Part shown: positions 53,950 through 63,985 of the stretch, one piece after another
Layout: every line of letters begins with the position of its first letter
Numbering within the stretch: position 1 is the stretch's first letter
Assembly: GCA_951799405.1 (NCBI GenBank)
Contig: OX637334.1
Span: 2,976,001-3,040,000, forward strand
Length of the DNA stretch: 64,000 bases
DNA from: Agapetus fuscipes
Taxonomy: Eukaryota > Arthropoda > Insecta > Trichoptera > Glossosomatidae
Direction: 5' to 3'
The notes under the pieces: generated by a model
What the model saw: the letters and a program-made list of their open reading frames with translations, nothing else
Told to the model about the DNA's origin: nothing
Database searches by the model: none
Program-made: the position numbers and the translations under genes

Positions 53950-54795
53950 ATATAACATAGTCCCTTCCAGTGGCGTGACTATCATACAAGCTAAAAAGCT
54001 AAGCATGCGTACCATCAGAAATGCAAATAATGAATATTTTTGGGTAGATTACAGACATTTAAAGTCATTCGTCTTTTTAAATTTCTCCCCATCAAAAGTC
54101 GTGCTGCTGCCATCTGTGTGTGGCAGTAGGTTATTATTATTAGGCATTGATGAAGTAAACTCTGTTACGCAACCGTTATTGAGAAATGTATCCCTGTCTT
54201 TGTTTAATGTATGAAAAAAGCTTGATCTCTGTAAGCTTGTATGAATATAGTCGGTTAAGCTCTTTTGTCATTATAAATGAACACAATATTATTACAGATT
54301 GTGCTTGGGAGTACACATGATAATAATATCACCATATGCTTAGCTTTTCGTCCATTCAATTTTACGATTCCAGACTGGAGCCATTTACAGTTGTATGAAT
54401 GACCGATTGTATTTTCAATAAACTGTCGCGTCAGGTGTGTTTTATTCGAATATCAGAATAATTTACTTATTCCTTGTTTGCGATCGAACCCACTTTTTTG
54501 CAAAATCAAGATAATATTAATTTTGTTATTTTATAAAGATTGTTAATTTTGTTTTTTAATTAAAAATTAATAATCATTAGATTATTAATTTTGCTTTTTT
54601 ATTTTTGTCTTTTTTTGTCCACCTTTTTTGATAGTATTTAAATTAATTCCGGTGAAAATATTGTTGTGCCTTGTGAGGATCTTAAGTGTGTGAAGGTTTC
54701 ATTGTTTCAATCCAAAATCTAAGTCTGAGGAAATTTAGAAGCACTGGGGAAAAGAAACATCGGGGTAAGATGTATTATTTGTAATTTAGTGCAAC
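53950..54795. other. AT-rich intron DNA, nothing recognised
   Basis: A + strand ORF at 53975-54214 has no recognisable domain. Confidence 0.45.
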
Positions 54796-54800
54796 TTTAA

Positions 54801-55070
54801 TTATCCAGCATGCGTACCCCACGAAAAACAAAACAAAAGATTACTATGCACACAGCCAGTTAACCACGGAAAAGTTTCATAAGCTGATTTGTGAAATATT
54901 CTCGACCGATTAACCGTTTTCTGGATTTGCACTAACTCTAAAGATGGTGTTGACCGTCCTTTACTTATCACTTGCATTTTATCGTTAAAACTAAGCTTAG
55001 AAAACGAACCGAATTTAATTTTTAGAAAGCACACATTTCCCTTACAATTTTCACAACTGAAGTTATCCAT
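54801..55070 (-). pseudogene. TTF/ZMYM-type hAT transposase N-terminal fragment
   Basis: An 89-residue reverse-strand frame begins MDNFSCENCKGNVCF and ends RSRIFHKSAYETFPWLTGCV, then HSNLLFCF. The text R-F-x(4)-Y-x(3)-PWL-GC-x(4)-LFCF matches the N-terminal TTF-type zinc finger of hAT-derived proteins (ZMYM1-like, which usually continue LFCFPCLLF). VISKGRSTPSLEL matches the GRPTP segment just before it. Family members are several hundred residues long, so this is a 5' exon or a truncated transposase. The frame ends abruptly after CFSWGTHAG, so a splice or break is likely there. Confidence 0.5.
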
Positions 55071-55281
55071 TGTAATAATTAAGTTTCACAATAAATCACA
55101 AAAACAATCACAGACGTCAAAAATAACGCGCGCGGGCTTGGAAGAAATTGGAGAATGAACAAAAAGTTAAAATTCACACACTTCTTTTCTGCATCTCTTT
55201 CATATATATCACCAGTTTATTTCTGTCTCTACTCTACTATGACGTAAGTGCGTTTCCAATTATTATTGTCTTTTGACCCAG

Positions 55282-55427
55282 GCAAGCCTGAGTTGAAGCG
55301 TACAGACGGTGGCCACATGTGGATGTATGAGTGGGAATTTGTTTACATGTATGGCCGCGCTAGGACCGAGATAAAGTTCAAAATCTCCTTGCTGGACCGC
55401 GCTGAGCGTATTGCATGCGTGAAAACG
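55282..55427 (+). CDS. Orphan exon-like ORF, family not recognised
   Basis: A single open frame begins after a pyrimidine-rich acceptor (GTCTTTTGACCCAG) and reads (G)KPELKRTDGGHMWMYEWEF, VYMYGRARTEIKFKISLLDR and AERIACVKT before a GTAGGC donor. GC content is clearly higher than in the flanks, and Trp/Tyr/Met-rich text is not low complexity. Entry is phase 1 and exit phase 0. Collier exon 5 ends in phase 0, and joining it here would hit a stop after four codons, so it cannot be the next collier exon. It may belong to a nested gene or a captured exon. I cannot assign a function. Confidence 0.5.
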
Positions 55428-55611
55428 GTAGGCGCTAACTTACAAATGTCTAATTCGGGGCTACGAAAATTGCCTATCTTTTAGGCGTCGATTAATATTG
55501 TTTCTTATTAAAATTATTGTTACAAAAATATTTTTTCTTTCCTAAAAAGTAAGTTAGGCGAGGCCTAATGGTCTTTATGATATGCACGCCACTGTTCATC
55601 TAGCTGGTGTA

Positions 55612-56000
55612 GTTGATGCTTCATGTAGCGATGACCAAGCTCGCAGAGGGCTTTCTAATCTATCTAATCTAATCTAAGTTGCAAATACATGTTACATTAA
55701 AGATTCACATTATATGCATTTTCACAAGCAGACACGTATAAGTTCGCGCTTAAACTTGCCGCATGTGGACTTACAATATAAAAACCCGAATCTCATATGA
55801 ACATACACCCTGCAGCTCTTGCCGGCCTTCCCTGAAACAGGGGTGGCATTGGCAAAGTGAACCATTCTCTACAGCATGAGTGGTCAGCCGCATACCAACC
55901 TATAAGTTAAGGAACATACACAACAGATTACATTTTAAAAATCAAAATCAATCCATGAAATATAATTCACACAAAAACAGAGCTCACCAAAAAATCATCC
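55612..56000 (+). mobile_element. tS2 tail split by an SR300 copy
   Basis: AGCGATGACCAAGCTCGCAG (55628) and CACAAAAACAGAGCTCACC (55970) are consecutive tS2 tail blocks. A full reverse SR300 (55655-55913, tail CTAATCTATCTAATCTAATC) lies between. Confidence 0.75.
55655..55913 (-). repeat. SR300 repeat, full length
   Basis: Heptamer-like tail, all internal blocks, and terminus CCAACCTATAAGTTAAGGAAC. Confidence 0.9.
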
Positions 56001-56224
56001 TTAAACTAAGATTATACCTACATAGCTTTAAACAAGCTTCCTCGTGATGTGAGTCCTTCTGACACATACATGTGAAGTGGCTTAAGCATACTGCAACTCA
56101 GATTACTTAACAGAAAGAGATCCCTGATGGATGTACACCGCTACTGTATGAATTAATAAATCCGAACACACGCCCGATGATTGGAATCGCCGGTGAGAGC
56201 TGGTTTCCTTGTGATTATGTTTGT

Positions 56225-56305
56225 ACACTGACTTTCCGCCCCCCTGTGTTCCTATAACGCCCCCTTTTTATACAACTAACGCCCCTCCCCACAATGCGAA
56301 AGCAA
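56225..56305 (+). promoter_or_regulatory. Cluster of CCGCCCCC / TAACGCCCC motifs
   Basis: TTCCGCCCCCCTG, ATAACGCCCCCTTTTTAT and CTAACGCCCCTCCCC occur within 60 bp, the same vocabulary as 30.1-31.3 and 62.2-62.4 kb. Dense GC-box/KLF-like sites are possible. Confidence 0.35.
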
Positions 56306-56442
56306 TTTAGCTTAAATATTCTGATTTGAGAAACATTGCAGCACTTCCTAGGGTGACAATACTTTTAATATTATTTTTTCTTTATAGCAAAATAATAACG
56401 AGTGTTCTCGTATAATTTTTTGAGGCTTCTGCTCTGATTTTA

Positions 56443-56880
56443 TGACACCCCTGTTTCAGGGAAGGTCGGCAAAAGTTGCAGGGCTTATATTCATTTGCGG
56501 CTTGGATTTTAATTTGTAACTACACATTCAGCATTTCGCTGCCTTAGTTCTTGTTTATTGTATACGCCATTGAGAAAATTTTACATGAGCAATGTTTGCA
56601 TGTGTACTGAACAAATGTGTCTTATGAAAACAAGAAATTTATTTAAAAAAGATTTAAAAGAACTCTCACATTATCGAGTTTTCCTTAGCTCAGATTATGT
56701 AGAATTTGATTCATAAGACAACTGCATGAAAAAGGCATATTTGACAAGATTGGCGTACACGATAAACAAGAACTGGGGGAGCGATTTGTAAGCGCAAACT
56801 TGTACGTGTCTGTTTGTGGGCATGCATTCCATATGAGTTTTGAATGTAAATATATCTTTGCAACTTAGATTATAGATCAT
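56443..56880 (+). repeat. SR300 copy split by a CTTGTTT MITE
   Basis: The left piece (56443-56536) ends CATTCAGCATTT and the right piece (56784-56880) resumes ATTTGTAAGCGCAAAC. Their overlap ATTT is the MITE's target duplication. Here SR300 is the host and the MITE the invader, the reverse of 8.5 and 44.4 kb. Confidence 0.85.
56537..56783 (-). mobile_element. CTTGTTT MITE with 4-bp TSD (ATTT)
   Basis: CGCTGCCTTAGTTCTTGTTT and its complement-like right end CAAGAACTGGGGGAGCG. It is an inverted, highly similar copy of the element at 14775-15029. Confidence 0.9.
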
Positions 56881-56904
56881 TATGATGATATCAATCCATT
56901 TGCG

Positions 56905-57090
56905 TGTCGAAACATCAGCTCTGTAGGTATGAACACATCATGTGAGAGAGCTAGAGGACCATGGAAGTTCCGGAATGCACTGAAGACAAGCAAATTTCTG
57001 GCAGCATTTGCACAAGCGCCCTTGGAGTGACTACAGCACGAAACGGCGCTATAAAGAAATCATCAACTCATCATCATCATCATCATCTGA
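56905..57090 (+). pseudogene. L2-like LINE 3' UTR with CATCAT tail
   Basis: AGACAAGCAAATTTCTGGCA, CACAAGCGCCCTTGGAGTG, AACGGCGCTATAAAGAAATC, then CATCATCATCATCATCATC. The same segment lies inverted at 58585-58735 (ending CATGACAAGG). Confidence 0.75.
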
Positions 57091-57237
57091 TTTAAGAGAA
57101 ATAAAACTACGATCAGGGTTCCATTTATTCAGTCATTCTTTCTTCTCTCTTGGACTATTCGGATCTGACTTACAAGTGATGATATCAATAAATAAAAAAA
57201 ACAATTTTTGTGACTGTCAATTTCTCTAAATTCGTCT

Positions 57238-57425
57238 TACACGTGGTTTTCCTGCGCTAAGTAGACCCTATAATCCTCAGTTGCGATTGTTATCGCTCAC
57301 GTGCTGACCACGTGTCTGTCACGTGTCGGGGAAGCCACCAATCAGGGTGCGCGCGCATGCACACCCCCTCACCCCCTCCTAGAGCTCCCCACTACCACCT
57401 ACTCCTCCTTGCAAACAGAAATCGC
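57238..57425. promoter_or_regulatory. Unique GC-rich block with four CACGTG boxes and CCAAT
   Basis: CACGTG occurs at 57240-57245, 57298-57303, 57309-57314 and 57320-57325; the last three start exactly 11 bp apart. CCACCAATCAG follows at about 57336, then GCGCGCGCATGCAC. The block is free of dispersed repeats, in an otherwise repeat-dense intron. It reads like an enhancer or a promoter for a bHLH-zip, bHLH-PAS or Hairy-type factor. Confidence 0.5.
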
Positions 57426-57619
57426 ATCTAATGTGACATTAAACGGATGCAAAAGATAAATAAATATAAATGACAATACTCTGTAAATCTATGTCAGTTG
57501 TAGGGTTATCGAAGTTAACTCTCAAAGTACGTACTTACACAAGTAGAAACACAAATATTTCTGGGCAAAAACCCCCATTTGTAGTTAATAGGTTCTAGAA
57601 AGAAAGTGAATCCCTTACT

Positions 57620-58013
57620 TCAGGACAACTATAATCGAAGTTGCAAAGATATTTTAGCATTTAAGATTGATATTAAGTGCATGCTCACAAATAGACACGT
57701 GTAAGTTCGCGCATACAAATCCTGCATGCGTACTTACAAATTAAAATCCAAACTTCAATAATGATCATATTTTTTCCGACCTTAACAACCTTATGTTAAG
57801 ATTTAAGATTCATATTAAATGCATGCCCAATAATTCACGTGTTAGCGCTTACACATGCTGCATGTGCACTTAGAAAATTAAATCCCAACCTCATGTGAAC
57901 ATGAACCCTGCAGCTTTTGCCGGCCTTCCCTAAAACAGGGGTGACATTGACAAAGTGATCCATTTTTTACAGTATGGGTGGTCAGCCTCATACCAACCTT
58001 TAAGTCAAGGAAC
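57620..58013 (-). repeat. Two tandem SR300 repeats
   Basis: A 5'-truncated copy (57620-57785; AATCGAAGTTGCAAAGATAT to TTTTTTCCGACCTTA) is followed by a fuller one (57790-58013; ends CCAACCTTTAAGTCAAGGAAC). Confidence 0.8.
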
Positions 58014-58185
58014 ATAAAAATTAATTAGGTACATTTAACTATATAAAACAAAAAAATAATTTAATATACGATATGGTAAATCACTTACATCCGCAAATCC
58101 TATGTTTTTTCCTCCCTTATTAGTTGTGTAGACCCGGCTTTAATACGACAAACTTCAAGTGAATGAGAGCAAGAAGAAGAAGAAT

Positions 58186-58223
58186 AAGTGTGTGTGTGTG
58201 TGTGTGTGTATGTGTGTGTGTGC
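58186..58223 (+). repeat. TG/GT dinucleotide microsatellite
   Basis: About 18 GT units with one TAT interruption. Confidence 0.95.
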
Positions 58224-58502
58224 GGAGTTAATTATTTGTCGGCCATAAATCCCCGTTAATTGGATACAACAGTTGCGGACCTGATGTAAGAAACATGGGA
58301 AGAGGAATACCGAGTAAAAGTAGCTGGAGGAGGGGGCGCAAGAAGAGAAGAGACGTCTTGTGGTTGTGTGAAATCAAAATATTAGTTTTTTTTTTTTTTT
58401 TTAATTGACACTGAATATGATTTTTCTTTTTTAAAAAAGAGAAACTAAAAGCATGTTCCTTTTTTTGAATGCTGTTTATTTGATTTCTGAATTGGTAGGA
58501 CA

Positions 58503-58818
58503 AGTTCAAATGAGGCTGACCATCTGTGCTGCAAAAATTGCTTCAGTTTTGCCAAAGTCACACCTGTTTCAAGGAAGGTCTACATGATGATGATGAGTTG
58601 ATGATTTATTTATAGCGCCAATTCGTGATGTAGTCCCTCCAAGGGCGCTGGTGCAAATGATGCCAGAAATTTGCTTGTCTTCAGTGCATTCCGGAACTTT
58701 CCATCCTCTAGCTCTCTCACATGACAAGGGTTGCAGAGCAATTTTTGTTTTAGTAAAACACCATTTTGTGTTTCCAAAAGTGATTTTTACTGTATGCGTG
58801 GTCAGTTTCATACCTATT
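58503..58818 (+). repeat. SR300 5' part interrupted by an antisense L2-type tail
   Basis: The SR300 start (58503-58584, ending TTTCAAGGAAGGTCTAC) is followed by a reverse L2-like 3' UTR (58585-58735, starting ATGATGATGATGAG). SR300-like GGGTTGCAG then follows, and a reverse SR300 5' end at 58783-58818. Confidence 0.65.
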
Positions 58819-58854
58819 TCTTAGTTATTCAACCAGTTTTTTGTTCAAAAACAA

Positions 58855-59045
58855 AGTAAATACTACCATACTTTATTTCAAACCAAAAATAAAAATACCG
58901 TCAAGGTTTACTCAGCCTTCATAAGAAATGAGTACTAGCTTTTTCGGAAGCCGAGGACCCCCCACTTTAAATGAAGTGGTTAGCCTTTGACTCGCCAGAT
59001 GTGAGATGTAAGAAGTTACACTATCCGTGCAGCTTAGTAGCCCTA
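58855..59045 (+). mobile_element. tS1 SINE, 5'-truncated with internal deletion
   Basis: TTTCAAACCAAAAATAAAAA to GCAGCTTAGTAGCC; the GGCCGGCCCC-to-CACATG part is deleted. Confidence 0.75.
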
Positions 59046-59059
59046 CTAGCGTTCTTTTT

Positions 59060-59485
59060 CTCTAGTTTCAATCCTGGGACTGGCTTGCAGCAATTTTTTT
59101 CACTCTTCTCCTCCATCCTTCCCTGTCTTGTGCGGCTCTTTTAAGGTCTGCATATGATGAGCAGCGTACGCCCACCAACAGGTCCTCCAGGTATTCTTGG
59201 CCTGGGCGTCCTCTAGAGTTGTTCCCCTCGGTCATCTTCTCCATTATGGCATGCAAGAGACCTTCTTGTCGTATAACATGGCCGATCCATCTTGCACGTC
59301 ATTCGGACAAGGTCCTGAGCAGATGCCTTCCTCCTTCGATTCTTTGGAAAACCTCCTCATTTGTAGTGCAGTCTCTCCAAGAAATTTCTAGTAGTCTTCT
59401 ATATGACCAGATTTTGAAAGCCTCTAGTCTCCGTGTATCTCTTTTTGATAGGCATGTCTCGCAGCCGTACATAAAGATGCTCCCT
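59060..59485 (-). pseudogene. Non-LTR retrotransposon RT C-terminus (frameshifted)
   Basis: The reverse strand reads LRDMPIKKRYTETRGF, a frame change, then RTLSE-stop-RARWIGHVIR, QEGLLHAIMEKM, SRGRPGQEYLEDLLVGVRCS and YADLKRAAQDREGWRR. RxRWIGHVxR...GRPxxEYLxDL...REGWR is a standard LINE C-terminal segment. The upstream copy at 1-258 belongs to the same family. One stop and at least one frameshift make it dead. Confidence 0.8.
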
Positions 59486-59489
59486 ACAT

Positions 59490-60100
59490 AGGTTTTGATG
59501 AAGAGTAGTCTCCACTACTAGCGTTAGAGTGTTAGCGTTAAAGTTACCTTTTTCGTTTTTTTTTTGTACATTTAATAATACAGTTTGAAGTAAATAGATA
59601 AAGTTACTCACTCATTTTTCTTTATATGATCGCAAGTACCAAGTAAAGGCTCACTTACATATCATCGTATAACCATTCATCCACTTTGAGTGAGTGAGCG
59701 ATACCGTTCGCTAGACGCTTCGTGTATTTTTAATAGTTCATAAAACATTTCATTGAATTATTGTGAGCGCTTCGCGGAAATAAATAATTTCCTGTAAAAG
59801 CTTCCCCAACCACCCCCCGCCCCCTCTATCACCCACTCTCCCACCCCCACCCCACTAGCACCCACTCCGTCCCACCCCCTTCTTGTTAGACTGGGGGTTA
59901 CGCGGGGAACGTAAATTCAGCCTTTACTGCTGCCCTCTCTATGACTCTTCTTTCATAGAAGCAGTAACGACGGTATGTATGTACGAGTATGTAATAACAC
60001 ACTTCCTGTCCGAATTGCGAGACACTCTAAAAAAATATTCAAAAACTTATAAAAGCTTTTATTTATTCCCTGAACAATTTTACAACATGAATTTCATCTG
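59490..60100. other. Unassigned intron DNA with C-rich tract
   Basis: 59807-59880 is a C-rich run (CCACCCCCCGCCCC, CCCACCCCCACCCC). The + strand ORF at 59883-60197 runs into a MITE and is not supported as a gene. Confidence 0.45.
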
Positions 60101-60104
60101 TGCA

Positions 60105-60317
60105 TATAGTGCTTGTTTGGCTTATCGATCATATGATTCAAATCTGACCTTCCATAGCAAGTGTCTTAAGAATCGCATTCTACCTAATCTGAGCTGAGAA
60201 AAAAACGTACAATACTTTAACGTGAGAGTTGTTTTACTAGGAAGTGTTGTTTAAATCAAGTTTCAGTTTTTATGAGACACATTGGTCCAGTACACATACA
60301 AACAGTACTCATTTGAA
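60105..60317 (-). mobile_element. CTTGTTT MITE cut by a tS2 SINE
   Basis: ATAGTGCTTGTTTGGCTTAT to ACATACAAACAGTACTCAT. The right terminus is replaced by the poly(A)-side end of the reverse tS2 that follows. Confidence 0.75.
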
Positions 60318-60570
60318 ATCAGATTTTAGAGACTCTATAGGTCTATGACACTTGTTGTAGTGCCACTGAGGTGCTGTGTGCGAGTTTGGTCATCGTTACA
60401 AAGCGCCAATACTCAAGCAAGACCCAGTCGTTGTAAGGCTGGATGGAGCTCTAGTGACCGGTCTTTGGTAAAGGATTTATGAATTTGTAACCCAGCGAAG
60501 AGCATACATGCAAATTTAAATGGTACTTTTTTTGTATTCCGCCGGGATTCGAACCCACAAACTTCCATTT
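60318..60570 (-). mobile_element. tS2 SINE, long form
   Basis: On the reverse strand: box B-like GGGTTCGAATCCCGGCGG, body, and the LINE-type tail blocks CCTCAGTGGCACTAC, GTGTCATAGACCTATAG. The extreme head is lost near 60570. Confidence 0.85.
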
Positions 60571-61084
60571 ATTTCATTCCATTTGTAAATGGATTTCAAT
60601 AGATGATTAAAGCTCATAAGAAAAGGCAATAAGTAGATACAACTCAGCAAAAGCTTTGGCCACTTTGGAATTTTAAAATTGACAAACATTTTTTTGAAAA
60701 GTAAGTGCATCTTACAGATTGGCCAGTGACTCTTAAGAGCTGGTGTAATGTTTAAGGCTCCTTTGTAAAATATACGTCGCCAAGTTTTTGTGAAGAAATA
60801 TCTTGAGAGAAGAAGGAAAGAGGAAGAACGTTCTGAGGAACGCTTCGTTCTCTTATTTCTGATGCTTCAAGCATCATGTACATAAGTCGCTCTTGATAAA
60901 TCTTATTACTTATCTTTGTAATCTGTACCCATGTTTGTGAATGAGAAAACCTACGTTAAAAAAATACAGACGTTGTTAATATGTTCACATGACGCAAATT
61001 TACTTTTAACGTTCTTTTAAATATTTAATGATCTTTTTTAAATACATTTTATTACGACATTGTATGTTTTTCAGAAGTTTGGGA

Positions 61085-61235
61085 TATACAAAGTGAGCGT
61101 AAAAGAAGAAAATGCATGAAAAAGGTGATGGATATGAATGAATTGAAAGAGGTAGGTCAGGATAGGAAAAAATAGACGCAACTCTGCAGAGGCTCTGGCC
61201 ACCCCTAGCGGAATGGCGACAGAGTTACAGCTTAC
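61085..61235 (+). pseudogene. LINE C-terminus with (GTTACA)-type tail
   Basis: SERKRRKCMKKVMDMNELKE, VGQDRKK-stop, then 3' UTR GCAGAGGCTCTGGCCACCCC and GCGACAGAGTTACAGC. It is nearly the same as the 49.8 kb copy in inverted orientation. Confidence 0.8.
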
Positions 61236-61491
61236 ACTTAACACTTGTTCATGATTTATTTCTTACTTATGTAGAGCCACACTGTCAGTATTTTTTTTCT
61301 ATCCGGTCTGTCCGGATATCCCTTTAAGTCAGTAGTGTATGGAGATGTATGAAAGTTTTCACGCGGTTTGTCCTGTAATCCATAGACAATCCGGACTGAA
61401 TGCGTTATGTCTGAAAACGCCCTTTTTATTGAAGGGGAAAAAATCACGCATGCTGTCGATGAACAAGGCATTCAGTTAGTTAATTTCAGAC

Positions 61492-62032
61492 GGTTCCACA
61501 CGCCTCACGTGAACCCTTCAGAGACACACGGTAAAACGTTGCACTATTTGTGCAGATTATTTGCGTAACGTGCCTAGTTTAAAATACGAACTATTAAAAG
61601 TTTTCCTTTTAGGTATCAGCAGCTTTATTCCTTAGATTATTTCAACCACAAACCAGGTTAAAACCTACTATTTTTTTATTTTAATTAAAAATAACTTTCT
61701 GTCCATCTAGCCTTAAAGCAATTGGGTCTTGTTTGAGAATTGGCGCTTTGTAGTGACAACGCCCAAGCTAGAAAAAAGATCGATAGCTCAATTGGTAGAA
61801 TGCCTGCATTCCATGCCAAGAGCAAGGATTCGATCTCAAGATTTACTCAGCCTTCACAAGATATGAGAACCAGCCCCCCCCGGGAGCTGGGAAACCCTCA
61901 CTTCAACTGAAAGTGGTTGGTGTGAGGCCGCCCTTCTTACCCGTAAAAATAAATAGGTCTCGAACCGCCACATGCAACCTTTCGGGGATAACACAGGCAA
62001 AAAGTTACACTATATGTGTAGCTTAGTTGCAT
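61492..62032 (+). mobile_element. SINE cluster: tS1 tail, tS2 tail, deleted tS1
   Basis: tS1 tail at 61492-61572 (CCTTCAGAGACACACGG). tS2 tail at 61698-61770 (TCCATCTAGCCTTAAAGCAA to GCCCAAGCTAG). tS1 at 61778-62032 with a head TCGATAGCTCAATTGGTAG; the signature after box B is deleted. Confidence 0.8.
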
Positions 62033-62224
62033 TTTTTTTTAGTTGAATTGCCGCTAAGCTTACTACTACTTTGTATGGAAAAACTGAGTTTAAGCCAGAT
62101 TAAAAATAAAGTGGTTTACGTACAAAACGTATGCGTTTTCAGTTAACGTAAATAGTTACAAAGTCAAGTAGGTAATTCACTGTGCAGCGTCATAAAAAAT
62201 AAGTCAGTGGCTTTATGAAATTAT

Positions 62225-62430
62225 CAGGCTTGTTGACTGGGGGCGTTACAGCTGGAAAAGGGGGCGGTGGGGGGCACATAAAGCCTTCATAAATCTGCTC
62301 GGAGCCTGAGCTTACGGCCACCGTAATATTTGTTGCGTTTAACATAAATTTGCTTCAGCGATATATTAGCTGGCGCCCCCTTCGTGTTTTCTCTACCGCC
62401 CCCTTTCTCCTGTAACGCCCACGTGTGAGG
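62225..62430. promoter_or_regulatory. Inverted GC-box block in unique DNA
   Basis: GGGGGCGTTACAG and AAAGGGGGCGGTGG (62238-62272) are mirrored by ACCGCCCCCTTT and CCTGTAACGCCC (62392-62422), with GGCGCCCCCTTC just before the right half. This gives an inverted pair of the motif seen at 30-31 and 56.2 kb. Confidence 0.4.
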
Positions 62431-62654
62431 TTTACAGCTCCGGCAAACTGCCACTTAACCGGCGCAACGCGGAGACAACATCTTGTTTACAGCTTTTTAA
62501 ATTTATTAGAAATCACGGCGTGAGTGCGTTACAGCCTTAATGCTGGTGCTTACTTAACAAGCCAGTCTGAGCTACGCTTTTTTTAAACAGAAAAAAGTAC
62601 TGAAAAAAGTTAGAAAACTGTTTTAAAGTGTGATTGTTTTATAATCTGAAAATA

Positions 62655-62730
62655 TTTATTATATGAAATGAAAGAAGTATGTAAGGACCGAAAGAAATGG
62701 CAGTTGATTTGCAAAAATGGTGGCTAGGGC
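62655..62730 (+). pseudogene. LINE C-terminal tail
   Basis: ATGAAAGAAGTATGTAAGGA encodes MKEVCKDRKKWQLICKNGG and a stop, the same family as 1.93 kb. Confidence 0.7.
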
Positions 62731-62827
62731 ATTGATTTCAAGTTTAATATTAAGTTTAATTTTATTTTAAATTGGAGTATTTTTTGTAAAGTATTTTTTG
62801 TAATTCACTTTTATAATTTTTATTTTT

Positions 62828-62880
62828 AAATTAAACTAACGTTTTCGATCTTAGATCATCGTCAGGTATACAATTTTTTT
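62828..62880 (-). repeat. Hammerhead-like core, solitary
   Basis: The reverse strand reads CCTGACGA, an extra T, a GATC-TAA-GATC hairpin and GAAAACGTTAG. The core and following ACGTT are almost the same as at 7.39 kb. No inverted partner was seen nearby. Confidence 0.55.
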
Positions 62881-63077
62881 AAATAAAAGTCAATGAAATC
62901 ATGTGTTTGATTTAAGCCCTTAAACTAAATAAATTATTAAATATGAATTTTCACAGTGTTAATACACACACCATACAAAATATGAGCCTTAAAGTTAACA
63001 TATCTTTGCAGCTTAGATTATAGATTATAGACTCCATTGACTTTAATATGACCTAGCGAGGTACAACGGTACTTTTG

Positions 63078-63325
63078 ACTTTTCGTCTCTAAGTGCTTGT
63101 TTGTCCTATGTCCATCAGAGGTAGTTTCACATGAGCAATGTTTGAATGTGTACTGGACCAATGTGTGTCATAAAAACTGGAAATCGACTTTGAAAATTTT
63201 TAAAGCAACTCTTTTTTTCTTAGCTCAGATTGCGTAGAATGTAATTCTTAAGACTATTTCATTAAAAGGTTAGATTTAAATCAAACGGTCGATTAGACAA
63301 ACAAGCACTGGGAGGACGGTTTGCT
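63078..63325 (-). mobile_element. CTTGTTT MITE, complete
   Basis: CGTCTCTAAGTGCTTGTTTG to CAAACAAGCACTGGGAGGACG, all interior blocks uninterrupted. It is the best reference copy of this subfamily. Confidence 0.85.
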
Positions 63326-63519
63326 TGCTAAGAAATAAACAGTAGCGCTGGTGATGTTCAAAATCTATTGGTAAGTATAAGATTTCTATTTTGGTCTCTG
63401 ATTTTCCTTTAAACCTTATTTATAATTTTCATTGGTTTGTACATCTATGTAATATTTATTTTTATCATATTTTCTTTCCATAAACAAATAATATAGGTGG
63501 TAAACACTTACATCTATAA

Positions 63520-63766
63520 TAATCTATAATCTAAGTTGCAAGGATATATTCATTTAAAGCTCTCAGATGTATGCCCACAAACCAACAAGTGTAGTTCGCG
63601 CTTACAAATGCTGAATGTGTACTTACAAATAAAATCCAAACCTCAAATGAACATAAGCCCCACAACTTTTGCTGACCTTCCCTGAAACAGGGGTGACATT
63701 GGCAAAGTGAACCATTTTTTACAGTATGGGTGGTCAGCCTCATACCAACCTATAAGTCAAGGAATA
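63520..63766 (-). repeat. SR300 repeat, full length
   Basis: From ATCTATAATCTAAGTTGC to CCAACCTATAAGTCAAGGAA. Very close to the complement of the 15.6 kb copy. Confidence 0.9.
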
Positions 63767-63917
63767 AGTTGGTTATTTTGAATTGCAGCCAACATGTGTA
63801 ATTTCATGCTCCAACCGAAACCATTGCACAGCATTAGAGGTCTGATTACATACACTTTATTGTGTATTGATGCCGCATGATCAGCTCTCATTAGCTGATT
63901 AGCTTTTGGTCTACGCC

Positions 63918-63985
63918 ATGGAGCGCAGTACTTAAAACTGTACGGCGCGGCGTAGAGGCTTGTGGTGCTAATACGGATTCATATT
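63918..63985. repeat. Small hairpin with TCTACGCC arms
   Basis: GTCTACGCCATGGAGCGCAGTA and TGTACGGCGCGGCGTAGAG are imperfect complements split here by a short loop; GCGTAGA also recurs around the TIR element at 21.6 kb. It is cut short by the window end, so it may be the start of a larger element. Confidence 0.4.

Noticed and set aside
55282..55427. Orphan exon as the next collier exon
   Set aside because: The phase after exon 5 is 0, giving a stop after four codons, and the protein bears no resemblance to the zinc-knuckle segment that should follow TKQ.
59883..60197. 104-residue ORF at 59.9 kb
   Set aside because: Its second half is the CTTGTTT MITE and the first half shows no domain.
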